Assembly (NCBI GenBank): GCA_031291595.1 | Contig: JARLIU010000011.1 | Span: forward strand, 1 to 49,235 | Source: Ancalomicrobiaceae bacterium | GTDB lineage: Bacteria; Pseudomonadota; Alphaproteobacteria; Rhizobiales; Ancalomicrobiaceae | Direction of reading: 5' to 3' | Length of the DNA: 49,235 nucleotides | In this document: in pieces, positions 1 to 8,464 of the stretch | Numbering within the stretch: position 1 is the first letter of the stretch | How the letters are laid out: each line of letters begins with the position of its first letter | Notes under the pieces: model-generated | The model's input: the letters and a program-made list of their open reading frames with translations, nothing else | The model's database searches: none | Told to the model about the DNA's origin: nothing | Translations under genes and position numbers: made by a program

Positions 1-2
1 AT

Positions 3-503
3 GCGTGCGCGCCGGGCTGGGACAGGTTCGATGGCCGCGCCGTGGTGCTTGGCGCCGGCGGCGCGGCCCGCTCGATCGTCTGGGGGCTGATGTCGCGCGG
101 CAAGGATGTGTCTATCGTCAACCGCACGGTCGGCCGAGCCGAAGATCTGGTGTCTCGGTTTGGCGGTGGCCGCGCCTACGGCTGGGACGCGCTGCCGGCG
201 CTGTTGCCGGACGCCCAGCTGCTGGTCAACACCACCTCGCTCGGCATGGCCGGGCAGGTGGAAGCGCCGATCGACCTGTCGCCGTTGTCGCGCGAAGCGC
301 TGGTCACCGATATCGTCTATGTGCCGCTGGAAACGCCGCTGTTGGCGGCCGCCCGCGCCCGCGGCAACCGGACGGTCGACGGGTTGGGCATGCTGCTGCA
401 TCAGGCCGTGCCGGGCTTCGAGCGTTGGTTCGGCATCAGGCCGGAGGTGACGCCGGAACTCAGGGCGGTGGTGGAAGCTGACGTAGAGGCAGGGCAGAGA
501 TGA
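3..503 (+). CDS. aroE: Shikimate dehydrogenase AroE, C-terminal part (5' end off the window)
   Basis: NADP-dependent reduction of 3-dehydroshikimate to shikimate in aromatic amino acid synthesis, cytosolic. The reading frame is open from base 3 with no start, so about 166 C-terminal residues are seen; the family is about 270-280 residues, so the N-terminal shikimate-binding domain lies to the left. The visible part opens with [20 protein letters not shown], the Gly-rich turn of the NADP-binding Rossmann fold, followed by [10 protein letters not shown] (cofactor-specificity region) and the C-terminal helix motif [18 protein letters not shown]. The stop TGA shares bases with the ATG of coaE (ATGA overlap), indicating translational coupling. 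Start and upstream regulation cannot be seen. Confidence 0.95.
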   Translation, partial: ACAPGWDRFDGRAVVLGAGGAARSIVWGLMSRGKDVSIVNRTVGRAEDLVSRFGGGRAYGWDALPALLPDAQLLVNTTSLGMAGQVEAPIDLSPLSREALVTDIVYVPLETPLLAAARARGNRTVDGLGMLLHQAVPGFERWFGIRPEVTPELRAVVEADVEAGQR

Positions 504-1093
504 TCAGGCTGGGGCTGACCGGCTCCATCGGCATGGGCAAATCGACGACGGCGGCGATGTTCGCCCGCGTCGGTGTGCCGGTCTATGACGCCGATGCCAC
601 CGTGCACGCGCTCTACCGCGGCGCCGCGGCGCCGCTGATCGAAGCGGCCTTTCCCGGAACGGTCCGGGATGGCGTGGTGGTACGCGAGGAGCTGGCAAAA
701 CGGGTATTGGGACGGCCGGAGGCGCTGGCCCGGCTTGAAGCGATCGTGCATCCGCTGGCAGAAGCGGCCGAAGCCGAATTTCTGGCCGAAGCCGCGGCGA
801 ACGCCGAGCCGATCGTCGTGCTCGATATCCCGCTGCTGTTCGAGGTCGGTGCCGAGCGCCGCGTCGACAAGGTGGTCGTCGTTTCCGCCCCGGCGGAGAT
901 GCAGCGGGCGCGCGTGCTTGACCGGGCCGGGATGACGGAGGAGCGGCTGAGCCAGATCCTCTCCCGTCAGGTACCCGACGAAGAAAAGCGCCGGCGGGCC
1001 GACTTCATCGTCGATACATCGCGGGATTTCGCCGAGGCCGAAGCGCAGGTGCGGGCAATTCTCGATGTGTTGAAAACGACGGCGCCGGCGTGA
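500..1093 (+). CDS. coaE: Dephospho-CoA kinase CoaE
   Basis: Last step of coenzyme A synthesis: ATP-dependent 3'-phosphorylation of dephospho-CoA, cytosolic. 197 residues, normal for the family. The P-loop GSIGMGKS is at residues 8-15, right after the start, which supports the ATG at 500. The conserved YDAD segment that follows the P-loop strand (residues about 32-35), the IVHPL motif and the DIPLLFE motif of the substrate-binding region are all present. It overlaps the aroE stop by 4 bp and sits 100 bp before dnaQ. The aroE-coaE-dnaQ order is conserved in alphaproteobacteria. Confidence 0.96.
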   Translation: MIRLGLTGSIGMGKSTTAAMFARVGVPVYDADATVHALYRGAAAPLIEAAFPGTVRDGVVVREELAKRVLGRPEALARLEAIVHPLAEAAEAEFLAEAAANAEPIVVLDIPLLFEVGAERRVDKVVVVSAPAEMQRARVLDRAGMTEERLSQILSRQVPDEEKRRRADFIVDTSRDFAEAEAQVRAILDVLKTTAPA

Positions 1094-1193
1094 ACGCTCC
1101 GGGAACGGGCGATATCAGCCGTTGCCTCGCCGGATCGACTGTGATTCGCTTTGGCTGATACGGCCGCAGCTCCCGGGCCACGCGAGGCGAACC

Positions 1194-1895
1194 ATGCGCG
1201 AAATCGTGCTCGACACCGAAACCACCGGCCTTGATGCCAATGCCACCGATCGGGTGGTGGAGATCGGCTGCGTCGAGCTGATGAACCACATTCCGTCCGG
1301 GCAGAGCTATCACGTCTACATCAACCCTGAACGGACGATGCCGCGCGCTGCCTTCGAGGTACATGGGCTCTCCGACGAGTTCCTGAAGGACAAGCCGAAG
1401 TTTCGCCAGATCGGGCAGGAGTTCGCTCGCTTCATCGACGGTGCCAGGCTGGTCATCCACAATGCCAGCTTCGACGTCGGCTTCCTCAACGCCGAATTCG
1501 CCCGGCTGGGCATCCCGGCGATCCGGCCGGAACTGGTGGTCGACACGCTGCAGCTGGCGCGCCGCAAGCACCCGGCCGGTCCGAACAGCCTCGATGCGCT
1601 TTGCGGTCGCTATGGCATCGACAATTCCAAGCGCAGCCGGCACGGCGCGCTGCTTGATGCCGAGCTTCTCGCCGAGGTCTACATCGAGCTGATCGGTGGC
1701 AAGCAGGCGGCGCTGTTTCTGAACGACGGTTCGGCCGGCCAATCGGGACGTGGTAGCGCCGGCGCGGGACGGCGCGGGACGCAGCAACGTCCGGCGCTGT
1801 TGCCGGACCGTTCGACCGAGGCCGAGCGGCAGGCGCATGCAGCCTTCGTCGCCAAGCTTGGCGATAACGCCATCTGGAAACTCTACGAAGACTGA
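1194..1895 (+). CDS. dnaQ: DNA polymerase III epsilon subunit (3'-5' proofreading exonuclease)
   Basis: Proofreading exonuclease of the replicative polymerase. 233 residues from the ATG at 1194, which follows GAGG at 1184-1187. An in-frame ATG at 1122 would add 24 unrelated residues and is not favoured. DEDDh motifs are visible: ExoI LDTETTGL (Asp7, Glu9), ExoII HNASFDVGFLN, and ExoIII HGALLDAELLAEVY with the His and Asp. The C-terminal 40-50 residues are low in complexity (Gly/Arg/Ala) up to a tail ending in WKLYED, which is expected to carry the contact to the alpha subunit's PHP region. A strong hairpin follows the stop directly. Confidence 0.95.
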   Translation: MREIVLDTETTGLDANATDRVVEIGCVELMNHIPSGQSYHVYINPERTMPRAAFEVHGLSDEFLKDKPKFRQIGQEFARFIDGARLVIHNASFDVGFLNAEFARLGIPAIRPELVVDTLQLARRKHPAGPNSLDALCGRYGIDNSKRSRHGALLDAELLAEVYIELIGGKQAALFLNDGSAGQSGRGSAGAGRRGTQQRPALLPDRSTEAERQAHAAFVAKLGDNAIWKLYED

Positions 1896-1896
1896 A

Positions 1897-1918
1897 AACG
1901 GCCCCGAGCGGGGCCGTT
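1897..1918. terminator. Bidirectional intrinsic terminator between dnaQ and secB
   Basis: Perfect 9-bp stem AACGGCCCC / GGGGCCGTT with the loop GAGC, starting two bases after the dnaQ stop. On the minus strand the stem runs into TTTT, so it can also end secB transcription; on the plus strand the tail is only TTCAGT. It sits between two convergent genes. Confidence 0.75.
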
Positions 1919-1981
1919 CAGTACCTGGGCGCCAAGGTGGGGCGGCACCGCTTCGACGCGCCGCCAGACCGCAAGTCCCGG

Positions 1982-2464
1982 TCAGTTCGGCTGGGCAGCC
2001 GGCTGCTGCTGGGCGGCAAGCACATTCTGCTGATAGAGCTGGGCGAAATCGATCGGATCGATCATCAGCGGCGGGAAGGCACCGTTGCGAGTGGCGTCAG
2101 CGATGATCTGCCGGGCGAACGGGAAGAGGAAGCGCGGGCACTCGATGAAGACGAACGGGTGCAGGTGCTGTTCCGGCACATTCTGGATGCGGAAGATGCC
2201 GGCGTAGACGAGTTCGACGTTGAACACCACATCGGTGCCATGCATGGCCTTGGCCTGCAGCGTCAGCACCGTCTCGAAATCGGTTCCCGACAGCGGCTGA
2301 GCATTGACGTTGACGTTGATGGAGAGCTGCGGGCCGCCCTCCTTCGGGGCGAGCGAGGCCGGCGCATTCGGGTTCTCGAACGACAGGTCCTTGACGTATT
2401 GGGCCAGGAGATGGAGCGTCGGCGCTAGTTGGGCGCCATCATTGCCGTTGGTGTCGGGGGTCAT
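1982..2464 (-). CDS. secB: Protein-export chaperone SecB
   Basis: Homotetrameric cytosolic chaperone that holds unfolded preproteins and passes them to SecA. 160 residues. The start chosen is the ATG at 2464 ([15 protein letters not shown]); the frame stays open to 2560, but the extra 32 residues look like non-coding translation. Family signatures: [14 protein letters not shown] near the N-terminus, the central [39 protein letters not shown] and [15 protein letters not shown]. The tail is Gln/Ala-rich ([16 protein letters not shown]), as is usual for alphaproteobacterial SecB. It is convergent with dnaQ; fxsA lies upstream on the same strand after a gap of about 270 bp in which I see no gene. 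Confidence 0.97.
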   Translation of the reverse strand: MTPDTNGNDGAQLAPTLHLLAQYVKDLSFENPNAPASLAPKEGGPQLSINVNVNAQPLSGTDFETVLTLQAKAMHGTDVVFNVELVYAGIFRIQNVPEQHLHPFVFIECPRFLFPFARQIIADATRNGAFPPLMIDPIDFAQLYQQNVLAAQQQPAAQPN

Positions 2465-2732
2465 CTGAGGGTGTCCTTGCCTGCTGCTACCGCCGGCCTC
2501 GCCACCGGCCGCGAGCGCGGATACGGTTGCCGACGCGATAAATCTTCGACATGGCCGCATCGGGAGCGATGTCGTCTTCGAGACGCACTCGCAAACCGCG
2601 CATAGGCGGTGGCCGGTCGGCCGGAACGGAGCTTCCCTTGGACGAGTAAAGCAAATCCCGCTCGGCTCGCGGGCGCTCCTCTAGCACGGCCGGTTGCCGC
2701 CGCACAAGCCGAGCCCGCGGCGACTGCGGCAA

Positions 2733-3224
2733 TCAGCTGTTGCCGCTGGTGTCGTCGGAGGGCGGGGCGAGGTGCTTGGCATCGCCGGGTTTGCTGGAAC
2801 CCGGCCCTTCCGTTCGGCGCCATTCGTCGGGGTCGAGATCGACGGTGCCGGAGCGTCGTTCGCCGACCACCACGACGTGGAAATTGCGGGCGAGAACGGC
2901 GATCACCAGCGAGCGTACCGGGGGCAGGAACAACAGAAGTCCGATACAATCGCCGACGAAGCCCGGCAGCAGCAGCAGGAAAGCGGCCAGCGAGATCAGC
3001 GCGCCATGGCCGAGGTGGCTGCCGCGCAAGCCCTCGGTTCGCAGCGAGCGCTGCATATCGGCGAGCAGCGCCGTGCCCTGGTGGCGCAACAGCGCGGCGC
3101 CGAGCGCCGAAGTGGCCAGCGTCAGCGCTACGGTGCCGAGCACGCCGATCTGCTGACCGACGACGACGAAGCCGGCGATTTCGATAAAGGGCCAGGCAAG
3201 GATCAGGAGCGGAATATACGGCAT
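2733..3224 (-). CDS. fxsA: FxsA-family inner membrane protein
   Basis: Cytoplasmic membrane protein of the FxsA family; in E. coli, overproduction of FxsA relieves phage T7 exclusion by the F plasmid, and the native role is unclear. 163 residues from the ATG at 3224 (MPYIPLLILAWPFIEIAGFV); the frame extends upstream to 3491 but the added residues are not family-like. Hydrophobic segments: residues about 3-25, 29-50 and the pair ALISLAAFLLLLPGFVGDCIG plus LLLFLPPVRSLVI, with the family's Leu-Pro-Gly-Phe motif. The C-terminal 45 residues are charged and disordered (DPDEWRRTEG...PPSDDTSGNS). Divergent from the Tim44-like gene; fxsA lies with secB and Tim44 in many alphaproteobacteria. Confidence 0.93.
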   Translation of the reverse strand: MPYIPLLILAWPFIEIAGFVVVGQQIGVLGTVALTLATSALGAALLRHQGTALLADMQRSLRTEGLRGSHLGHGALISLAAFLLLLPGFVGDCIGLLLFLPPVRSLVIAVLARNFHVVVVGERRSGTVDLDPDEWRRTEGPGSSKPGDAKHLAPPSDDTSGNS

Positions 3225-3548
3225 CGACAATCTCGTCGCCGCCAGACGCGGCTTCGCCGACAAATAGTCGCCCCGGCAGCGAAATGTAAGGCCCCGGACT
3301 GCTCGTCTGCTACAGCACGGGGTCGTGACCGAATGCGACCAAAGCGCCAAGCCGCGCCATGCATCGTTCGATGGCCAACCGGCGTGCCAAGTCTTTGGCG
3401 AAGCAGCCATCGAGCCGTCAGATCGATCGCGCCGGCGATTCCGTCCGGATGCATCCTGCCCTAGCATCCGAATTGCGTTACCATATATCAAGCCTGCGCC
3501 TGTATGGACGGGTTGAAGCCGGCCGACAGGCGGATCGAGGAAATTGGC
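3225..3548. other. Divergent intergenic region fxsA / Tim44-like gene
   Basis: 324 bp between two divergently transcribed genes. Short open frames here have no recognisable product. The right end is AT-richer (ACCATATATCAAG near 3480-3492), a reasonable place for promoter elements, but I cannot define a -35/-10 pair with confidence. GAGG at 3537-3540 is the ribosome binding site of the Tim44-like gene. Confidence 0.4.
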
Positions 3549-4250
3549 ATGGGCGTTTTCGATATCTATACCGTCATCCTCCTGGTGGTCGCCGTGGCGA
3601 TCATCTGGAAACTACGCTCGGTCCTTGGCACCAAGACAGGCGCCGAGCGGCCGCCAGTCGATCGCTATGCCCCGCCGCGCCCCGAACCGCCGGATTTCCG
3701 GCCGAACGGCGAGACTGTCGTACCGCTCAACCGGCCAAATGGCTCGAGCCCGCCGGAGGGCCCGATCATCGAAGCCGAGTCGCAGCCGCCGCGCTCGGGC
3801 GCGCTCGACGCGGCGCTCCGCGCCGTGACCCAGGCCGACCGCAGCTTCGACCAGACGCGTTTCCTCGGCGGCGCGAAAATGGCCTACGAAATGATCGTTA
3901 CGGCCTTCGCCAACGCCGATCGCAAGGGCTTGAAACCGCTGCTGTCGAAGGAAGTCTTTGACGGCTTCGCGTCGGCGATCGATGCGCGCGAACGCTCGGG
4001 CCAGAAGGTCGAGACCAAGTTCGTCGGCATTGACCGCGCCGAGATCGTCGAGGCGAGCGTGAAGGGTGGTATGGCCGAGATCACCGTGCGCTTCGTCAGC
4101 CAGCTGATCACCGTCACCCGCGATGCGGCTGGCGAAGTGGTCGACGGCGATCCGACGCGAGTCGCCGACATCATCGACATCTGGACCTTTGCCCGCGATA
4201 TCTCCTCGTCAGATCCGAACTGGCGGCTTGTCTCGACCCAGAGCGGCTGA
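3549..4250 (+). CDS. Tim44/TimA-like inner membrane protein
   Basis: Bacterial relative of mitochondrial Tim44 (Tim44-like domain, PF04280); in Caulobacter the homologue TimA is an inner-membrane protein, with no proven import function. 233 residues from the ATG at 3549 (MGVFDIYTVILLVVAVAIIW), preceded by GAGG with 8 nt spacing; a GTG-like extension from 3504 is not favoured. One N-terminal membrane anchor (residues about 5-22) is followed by a Pro-rich linker (about 35-85) and a C-terminal Tim44 domain with RFLGGAKMAYEMIVTAFANAD and the closing IIDIWTFARDISSSDPNWRL. mltA follows after 14 bp. The secB-fxsA-Tim44-mltA grouping is widely conserved and suggests an envelope role, but the function here is inferred only. 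Confidence 0.93.
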   Translation: MGVFDIYTVILLVVAVAIIWKLRSVLGTKTGAERPPVDRYAPPRPEPPDFRPNGETVVPLNRPNGSSPPEGPIIEAESQPPRSGALDAALRAVTQADRSFDQTRFLGGAKMAYEMIVTAFANADRKGLKPLLSKEVFDGFASAIDARERSGQKVETKFVGIDRAEIVEASVKGGMAEITVRFVSQLITVTRDAAGEVVDGDPTRVADIIDIWTFARDISSSDPNWRLVSTQSG

Positions 4251-4264
4251 GCGGAGCGACGGAT

Positions 4265-5413
4265 ATGGTGGTGACGGCTGCGACGACGAGCGCCTTCGGT
4301 GCGGATCCCGCACAGGCGGCGCAGCAGGTGCCTGTCGGCTTTGCCGAGCTGACGGGCTGGGACGAGGATGATCACGCGGCGGCGTTTGCCGCGTTCGCCC
4401 GCTCTTGCCGGGCGTTGCTGCAGTCCGGTGCGACGCCGTCGCCGTCGCTGCGCCGTGTCGCCGAACGCGCGGCGAGCGCGGGATTGCTGCAGCCCGGCAC
4501 CCTTGACCCGAGCAGCTGCCGGGCCTTCTTCGAGCAAAATTTCCGCCCGGTCCGCATCGCGCCGGCAGAGGGACACGGGTTGCTCACCGGCTATTACGAG
4601 CCGGAGGTGCGGGGATCGCGCCGGCGCACGCCGCGCTTCCGCTTTCCGCTGTACGCCCGCCCAAACGACCTTGTCGACGTCGAACCGGCGGAGATGCCGG
4701 ATGGTTGGGACCCCGATCGGCGCTTCGCTCGGTCAACGCCGTCGGGCCTGCAGCCCTACTTCGACCGGGCGGCGATCGAGGCCGGAGCGCTCGATGGCCG
4801 GGGTCTCGAACTCGTCTATCTGGACGATCCGATCGAACTCTATGTCATCCATGTGCAGGGTTCGGCCCGCATCCGGCTCGAGGATGGCGGGCTTCTCCGC
4901 GTCGCCTATGCGGCCAAGGCCGGCCATCCCTATACGTCGCTGGGCAAGCTCCTTATCGAGCACGGTGCAGCGACGGCGGAAACCATGACGCTGTCGTTGC
5001 TGCGGCAGTGGCTCGGCGCCGCCGGCGAAGCGGGCAGGGAGCTGATGCGGCAGAACCGGTCGTACATCTTCTTCCGCGAACTCAACGAGGCCGGCCTCGA
5101 TCCGGCGCTCGGCGCCATCGCGGCAGCCGGCGTGCAGCTGACCCCCGGCCGCTCGATCGCCGTCGACAACCGCCATATCGGCTACGGCAGCCCGGTCTGG
5201 ATCGGCGCCGAACTGCCGCTGGGGCAGGGCGGGGCGATTCGACACTTTCGCCGCCTGATGGTAGCGCAGGATACTGGCTCGGCCATCGTCGGGCCGGCGC
5301 GGGCCGATCTGTTCATCGGGCTCGGGGCCGAGGCAGGCGAAGCTGCCGGTCGCATCCGCCATGTGCCCGACAGCTTCGTCGTGCTCGAACCCGTAGCGGG
5401 GGATCGCTCATGA
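4265..5413 (+). CDS. mltA: Membrane-bound lytic transglycosylase A (MltA-type)
   Basis: Cleaves the MurNAc-GlcNAc bond of peptidoglycan with formation of 1,6-anhydro-MurNAc, in the periplasm. 382 residues. The MltA domain begins around GLLTGYYEPEVRGSR (residue about 105) and is followed by the 3D domain near the C-terminus (SIAVDNRHIGYGSPVWI, then LMVAQDTGSAIVGPARADLF), whose Asp residues supply the catalytic acid. The ATG at 4265 has GGAG 8 nt upstream and no earlier in-frame start exists. Unusually, the N-terminus MVVTAATTSAFGADPAQAA lacks the positive charges and long hydrophobic core of a normal signal peptide. It ends in an ATGA overlap with the Smr-domain gene. Confidence 0.93.
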   Translation: MVVTAATTSAFGADPAQAAQQVPVGFAELTGWDEDDHAAAFAAFARSCRALLQSGATPSPSLRRVAERAASAGLLQPGTLDPSSCRAFFEQNFRPVRIAPAEGHGLLTGYYEPEVRGSRRRTPRFRFPLYARPNDLVDVEPAEMPDGWDPDRRFARSTPSGLQPYFDRAAIEAGALDGRGLELVYLDDPIELYVIHVQGSARIRLEDGGLLRVAYAAKAGHPYTSLGKLLIEHGAATAETMTLSLLRQWLGAAGEAGRELMRQNRSYIFFRELNEAGLDPALGAIAAAGVQLTPGRSIAVDNRHIGYGSPVWIGAELPLGQGGAIRHFRRLMVAQDTGSAIVGPARADLFIGLGAEAGEAAGRIRHVPDSFVVLEPVAGDRS

Positions 5414-6051
5414 CCGGACGCCGGCGTCGCGCCCTGAGCGAGGAGGAGCGGCGGCTCTGGCAGAAGGTGGCAGAGAGCGTCGAGCCGCTGTGGCGCAGTC
5501 GCCGCGCCGCCGGCAAGCCATCCAATCCTGCCACGGAAGCTCCGCCGACCGTTGAAGCGGTGGTCGACGCTCCGGCCTCCGAGCCCGCCCCGTCGCCGTC
5601 GAAACCACCGAAGGCCGCATCGCCTGTCGCCAAACAGCTCAAGCCTGCTCCACCGGCGCTCGCCCCGATCGACGGCAAGACCCGGCGGCGCATCGCCCGC
5701 GGCGCCATGGTTCTGGAGGAGCGCATCGACCTGCACGGCCTGACCCAGGCGGATGCCTATTCGGCGCTGCGCTCGTTCATCGCCGGGGCCAGGGCTCGTG
5801 GCGCCAAACTGGTGCTGGTGATTACCGGCAAGGGCCGCGGCCCGTCCGCCGAGGCCGATCATCATCGCTTTTCCGTCGACGAAAGGGGAGTGCTGCGGCG
5901 TCTCGTGCCGCAGTGGTTGTCGCTTCCCGACATGCGGGAGTATGTGGTGGGGTTCGAGGAGGCGCACATCGCCCATGGCGGTGCCGGCGCCATCTATGTT
6001 CGCCTGCGGTCGCCACGCGCCGCCCGCCGGCATTCGGGAACGGTGCTATGA
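5410..6051 (+). CDS. Smr-domain protein (DNA/RNA endonuclease-like)
   Basis: 213 residues. The N-terminal half is basic and then Pro/Ala/Ser-rich (residues about 35-95, probably disordered). The C-terminal Smr domain starts at the typical IDLHGLTQADAYSALRSFI (residue about 108) and contains LVLVITGKGRG, a long loop and the closing GGAGAIYVRLR. Stand-alone Smr domains have been linked to nicking or RNase activity; the exact substrate of this subfamily (YdaL/SmrA-like) is not known. It overlaps mltA by 4 bp and the next gene by 4 bp, so the three are almost certainly one transcript. The ATG at 5410 was chosen because of this coupling; the upstream open frame is antisense-like noise inside mltA. 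Confidence 0.92.
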   Translation: MTGRRRRALSEEERRLWQKVAESVEPLWRSRRAAGKPSNPATEAPPTVEAVVDAPASEPAPSPSKPPKAASPVAKQLKPAPPALAPIDGKTRRRIARGAMVLEERIDLHGLTQADAYSALRSFIAGARARGAKLVLVITGKGRGPSAEADHHRFSVDERGVLRRLVPQWLSLPDMREYVVGFEEAHIAHGGAGAIYVRLRSPRAARRHSGTVL

Positions 6052-6419
6052 CGCCATTCGGGGCAAAGCTGCGGGCGCTCAGGGCTGGGCGCGGCGAGAC
6101 GTTGAAGCAGATGGCCGCCGCGCTCGAAGTATCGCCGGCCTATCTTTCGGCGCTCGAACACGGCAAACGTGGCGTGCCGACCTGGTACATGGTCCAGCGC
6201 ATCATCGCGCACTTCAACGTCATCTGGGACGAGGCGGAGGAGCTGCAGCGGCTGGCCGAGGACTCCGATCCACGCGTCACCGTCGATACCGCCGGGCTTG
6301 ATCCGGTCGCCACCGAGCTCGCCAACCTGTTGGCGCGCAAGATCTCCGGCCTGTCGACGAAGTCGCTCGAAGAGCTGATCCACCGCCTGCGGGCCGTGGC
6401 AGCCAAGGACGGCGCGTAG
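6048..6419 (+). CDS. XRE-family helix-turn-helix regulator
   Basis: 123 residues. Starts at the ATG that overlaps the Smr stop. The N-terminal HTH spans residues about 5-60: FGAKLRALRAGRGETLKQMA, AAALEVSPAYLSALEHGKRG, then VPTWYMVQRIIAHFNVIWDEAEELQ. The rest is a short helical tail (LATELANLLARKI-type, LEELIHRLRAVAAKDGA). It is the last gene of the Tim44-mltA-smr run; in several rhizobia a similar regulator precedes gyrB near the origin, whereas here two parS-like sites and then hslU follow. The target genes are unknown. Confidence 0.88.
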   Translation: MTPFGAKLRALRAGRGETLKQMAAALEVSPAYLSALEHGKRGVPTWYMVQRIIAHFNVIWDEAEELQRLAEDSDPRVTVDTAGLDPVATELANLLARKISGLSTKSLEELIHRLRAVAAKDGA

Positions 6420-6430
6420 GCATCCGCGCA

Positions 6431-6446
6431 TGATTCACGTGAAACC
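6431..6446. promoter_or_regulatory. Candidate parS site 1 (ParB binding)
   Basis: TGATTCACGTGAAACC matches the general chromosomal parS consensus TGTTTCACGTGAAACA at 14 of 16 positions, including the CACGTG core. It lies in the 81-bp intergenic space between the XRE gene and the end of hslU. ParB dimers would bind here and nucleate spreading for chromosome segregation. The context (block next to the origin in relatives) supports the call; it has not been tested. Confidence 0.7.
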
Positions 6447-6451
6447 GGGGA

Positions 6452-6467
6452 GGATTCACGTGAAACA
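6452..6467. promoter_or_regulatory. Candidate parS site 2 (ParB binding)
   Basis: GGATTCACGTGAAACA, again 14 of 16 to the parS consensus. It shares the 14-mer GATTCACGTGAAAC with site 1 and is centred exactly 21 bp from it, that is, on the same face of the helix two turns away. Confidence 0.7.
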
Positions 6468-6500
6468 CCGCGACCGGGCAGAACCCCGGCCTGTGCCAGT

Positions 6501-7805
6501 TCACAGGATGAAGCGGGAGAGGTCGGTGTTCTTGGCGAGATCGCCGATGTGCTCGCGCACGTAGGCAGCATCGATGACGATGGTTTCGCCCGAGCGGTCC
6601 GGGGCGGTGTAGGAGATGTCGTCGAGGATCCGCTCCATCACCGTCTGCAACCGGCGCGCCCCGATGTTCTCCACCGTCGAATTGATGTCGACGGCGACGC
6701 CGGCGATTTCGTCGACCGCATCGTCGGTGAAGCTGAGCGTCACCCCTTCCGTCGCCATCAAGGCGACCGTCTGCTTGATCAGGCACGCCTCGGTCTCGGT
6801 CAAGATGCGGCGGAAATCATCCTTGCCGAGCGGCTTCAATTCCACCCGGATCGGCAGCCGGCCTTGCAGCTCCGGCAGCAGGTCGGCGGGGGTGGCGACG
6901 TGGAAGGCGCCGGAAGCGATGAACAGCACGTGGTCGGTCTTCACCGGCCCGTACTTGGTCGATACCGTCGTCCCCTCGATCAGCGGTAAGAGATCGCGCT
7001 GCACGCCCTCGCGGCTGACGTCGCCGCCGGAACGGCCATTGCGGGCGCAGATCTTGTCGATCTCGTCCAAGAACACGATGCCGTTCTGCTCAACCGCGTT
7101 GATGGCTTCCTGCACCACCTGATCCTGGTCCAAGAGCTTGTCGGACTCCTCGCCGGCCAGCAGCGCCCAGGCATCGGCAACCTTGACGCGGCGCGGCTTC
7201 TTGTGGCCGCCGAAAGCCTTGCCCAGCACGTCGCCGATGTTCATCACCCCGATCGAGGCCCCCGGCATGCCCGGCACTTCGAAGCTCGGCATCTGCGGAC
7301 TGCCGGCCACCTCGACCTCGATCTCCTTGTCGTCGAGTTCGCCGGAGCGCAGTTTGGCGCGGAAACTCTCACGCGTCGCCGGGCTGGACGTCTTGCCGAC
7401 CAGCGCGTCGAGGATGCGTTCTTCGACCGCCAGCTGTGCCTTGGCCTCGACACCGGCGCGTTTGGCGGCGCGCGTCAGACTGATGCCGATCTCCAGCAGA
7501 TCGCGCACGATCGATTCGACGTCGCGGCCGACATAGCCGACCTCGGTGAACTTGGTCGCCTCGACTTTCAGGAACGGTGCCGCGGCGAGCTTGGCCAATC
7601 GCCGCGAGATCTCGGTCTTGCCGACGCCGGTCGGTCCGATCATCAGAATGTTCTTCGGCGCCACCTCGTCCTTGAGGCTGCCGTCGAGCTGCTGGCGGCG
7701 CCAGCGGTTGCGGAGCGCGATGGCGACGGCGCGCTTCGCGTCCTTCTGCCCGACGATGAAGCGGTCGAGTTCGCTGACGATCTCGCGAGGGGAAAAATTG
7801 GTCAT
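6501..7805 (-). CDS. hslU: ATP-dependent protease ATPase subunit HslU (ClpY)
   Basis: AAA+ unfoldase hexamer that feeds substrates to the HslV protease, cytosolic, heat-shock related. 434 residues from [20 protein letters not shown]; an in-frame ATG three codons upstream (7814) is possible, while the much longer open frame beyond is not family-like. Walker [10 protein letters not shown] lies near residue 55-63, followed by [20 protein letters not shown] (pore-loop region), the I-domain (residues about 110-240), Walker [11 protein letters not shown], sensor 1 [20 protein letters not shown] and the C-terminal [17 protein letters not shown]. It ends in the usual FIL tail that docks into HslV. 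It follows hslV by 80 bp on the minus strand. Confidence 0.97.
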   Translation of the reverse strand: MTNFSPREIVSELDRFIVGQKDAKRAVAIALRNRWRRQQLDGSLKDEVAPKNILMIGPTGVGKTEISRRLAKLAAAPFLKVEATKFTEVGYVGRDVESIVRDLLEIGISLTRAAKRAGVEAKAQLAVEERILDALVGKTSSPATRESFRAKLRSGELDDKEIEVEVAGSPQMPSFEVPGMPGASIGVMNIGDVLGKAFGGHKKPRRVKVADAWALLAGEESDKLLDQDQVVQEAINAVEQNGIVFLDEIDKICARNGRSGGDVSREGVQRDLLPLIEGTTVSTKYGPVKTDHVLFIASGAFHVATPADLLPELQGRLPIRVELKPLGKDDFRRILTETEACLIKQTVALMATEGVTLSFTDDAVDEIAGVAVDINSTVENIGARRLQTVMERILDDISYTAPDRSGETIVIDAAYVREHIGDLAKNTDLSRFIL

Positions 7806-7885
7806 TGTGTTCATCCGGATGGGCTGACGGGACGGTCGTTCGGGCGGCCGAAGCCGCCGCGGCAGGCTCGTCCAGACCCTGACGA

Positions 7886-8464
7886 TCAGGCTTCGGCGTC
7901 GAGCGTTTCGACAACGACGTTGTGGTTGGTGTAGATGCAGATGTCGCCGGCGATGGTCATGGCGCGCCGGGCGATCTCTTCGGCAGAATAGTCGGTATCG
8001 ATGAGCGCGCGGGCGGCGGCCAGCGCATAGTTGCCGCCGGAGCCGATGCCCGCCACGCCGCCTTCCGGCTCGAGCACGTCGCCGGTGCCGGTCAGAACCA
8101 GACTCACCCGACTGTCTGCGACCAGCATCATCGCCTCCAGGCGCCGAAGATAGCGGTCGGTGCGCCAATCCTTGGCAAGTTCGACCGCGGCACGCATCAA
8201 CTGGCCCGGATATTGTTCGAGTTTGGATTCGAGCCGCTCGAACAGCGTGAAGGCATCGGCGGTGGCGCCGGCGAAGCCGCCGATCACGTCGCCCTTCGAC
8301 AGGCGGCGCACGTTGCGCGCGGTGGCCTTCAGCACGGTTGTCCCAAGCGTCACCTGTCCGTCACCGGCGATCACCACCTTGCCGCCCTTGCGGACGGTGA
8401 CGATGGTGGTGCCGTGCCAGGGCTGATAGGGGGCTGAAGCCGGATCGGACTGTGCGAACGTCAT
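7886..8464 (-). CDS. hslV: ATP-dependent protease subunit HslV (ClpQ)
   Basis: Proteasome-like N-terminal-Thr peptidase of the HslVU complex. 192 residues; the start ATG at 8464 has GGAG 5 nt upstream. An 18-residue prosegment ending in WHG precedes the nucleophile Thr19 of [20 protein letters not shown], so processing after Gly18 is expected, as in other alphaproteobacteria. Conserved parts: [51 protein letters not shown]. First gene of the hslVU pair; the gap upstream is shared with a divergent secreted-protein gene. I could not convincingly place a heat-shock promoter. Confidence 0.97.
   Translation of the reverse strand: MTFAQSDPASAPYQPWHGTTIVTVRKGGKVVIAGDGQVTLGTTVLKATARNVRRLSKGDVIGGFAGATADAFTLFERLESKLEQYPGQLMRAAVELAKDWRTDRYLRRLEAMMLVADSRVSLVLTGTGDVLEPEGGVAGIGSGGNYALAAARALIDTDYSAEEIARRAMTIAGDICIYTNHNVVVETLDAEA

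Noticed and set aside
2465-2732. Possible small gene between secB and fxsA
   Set aside because: Only Arg/Ala-rich shadow frames without a start site or ribosome binding site.
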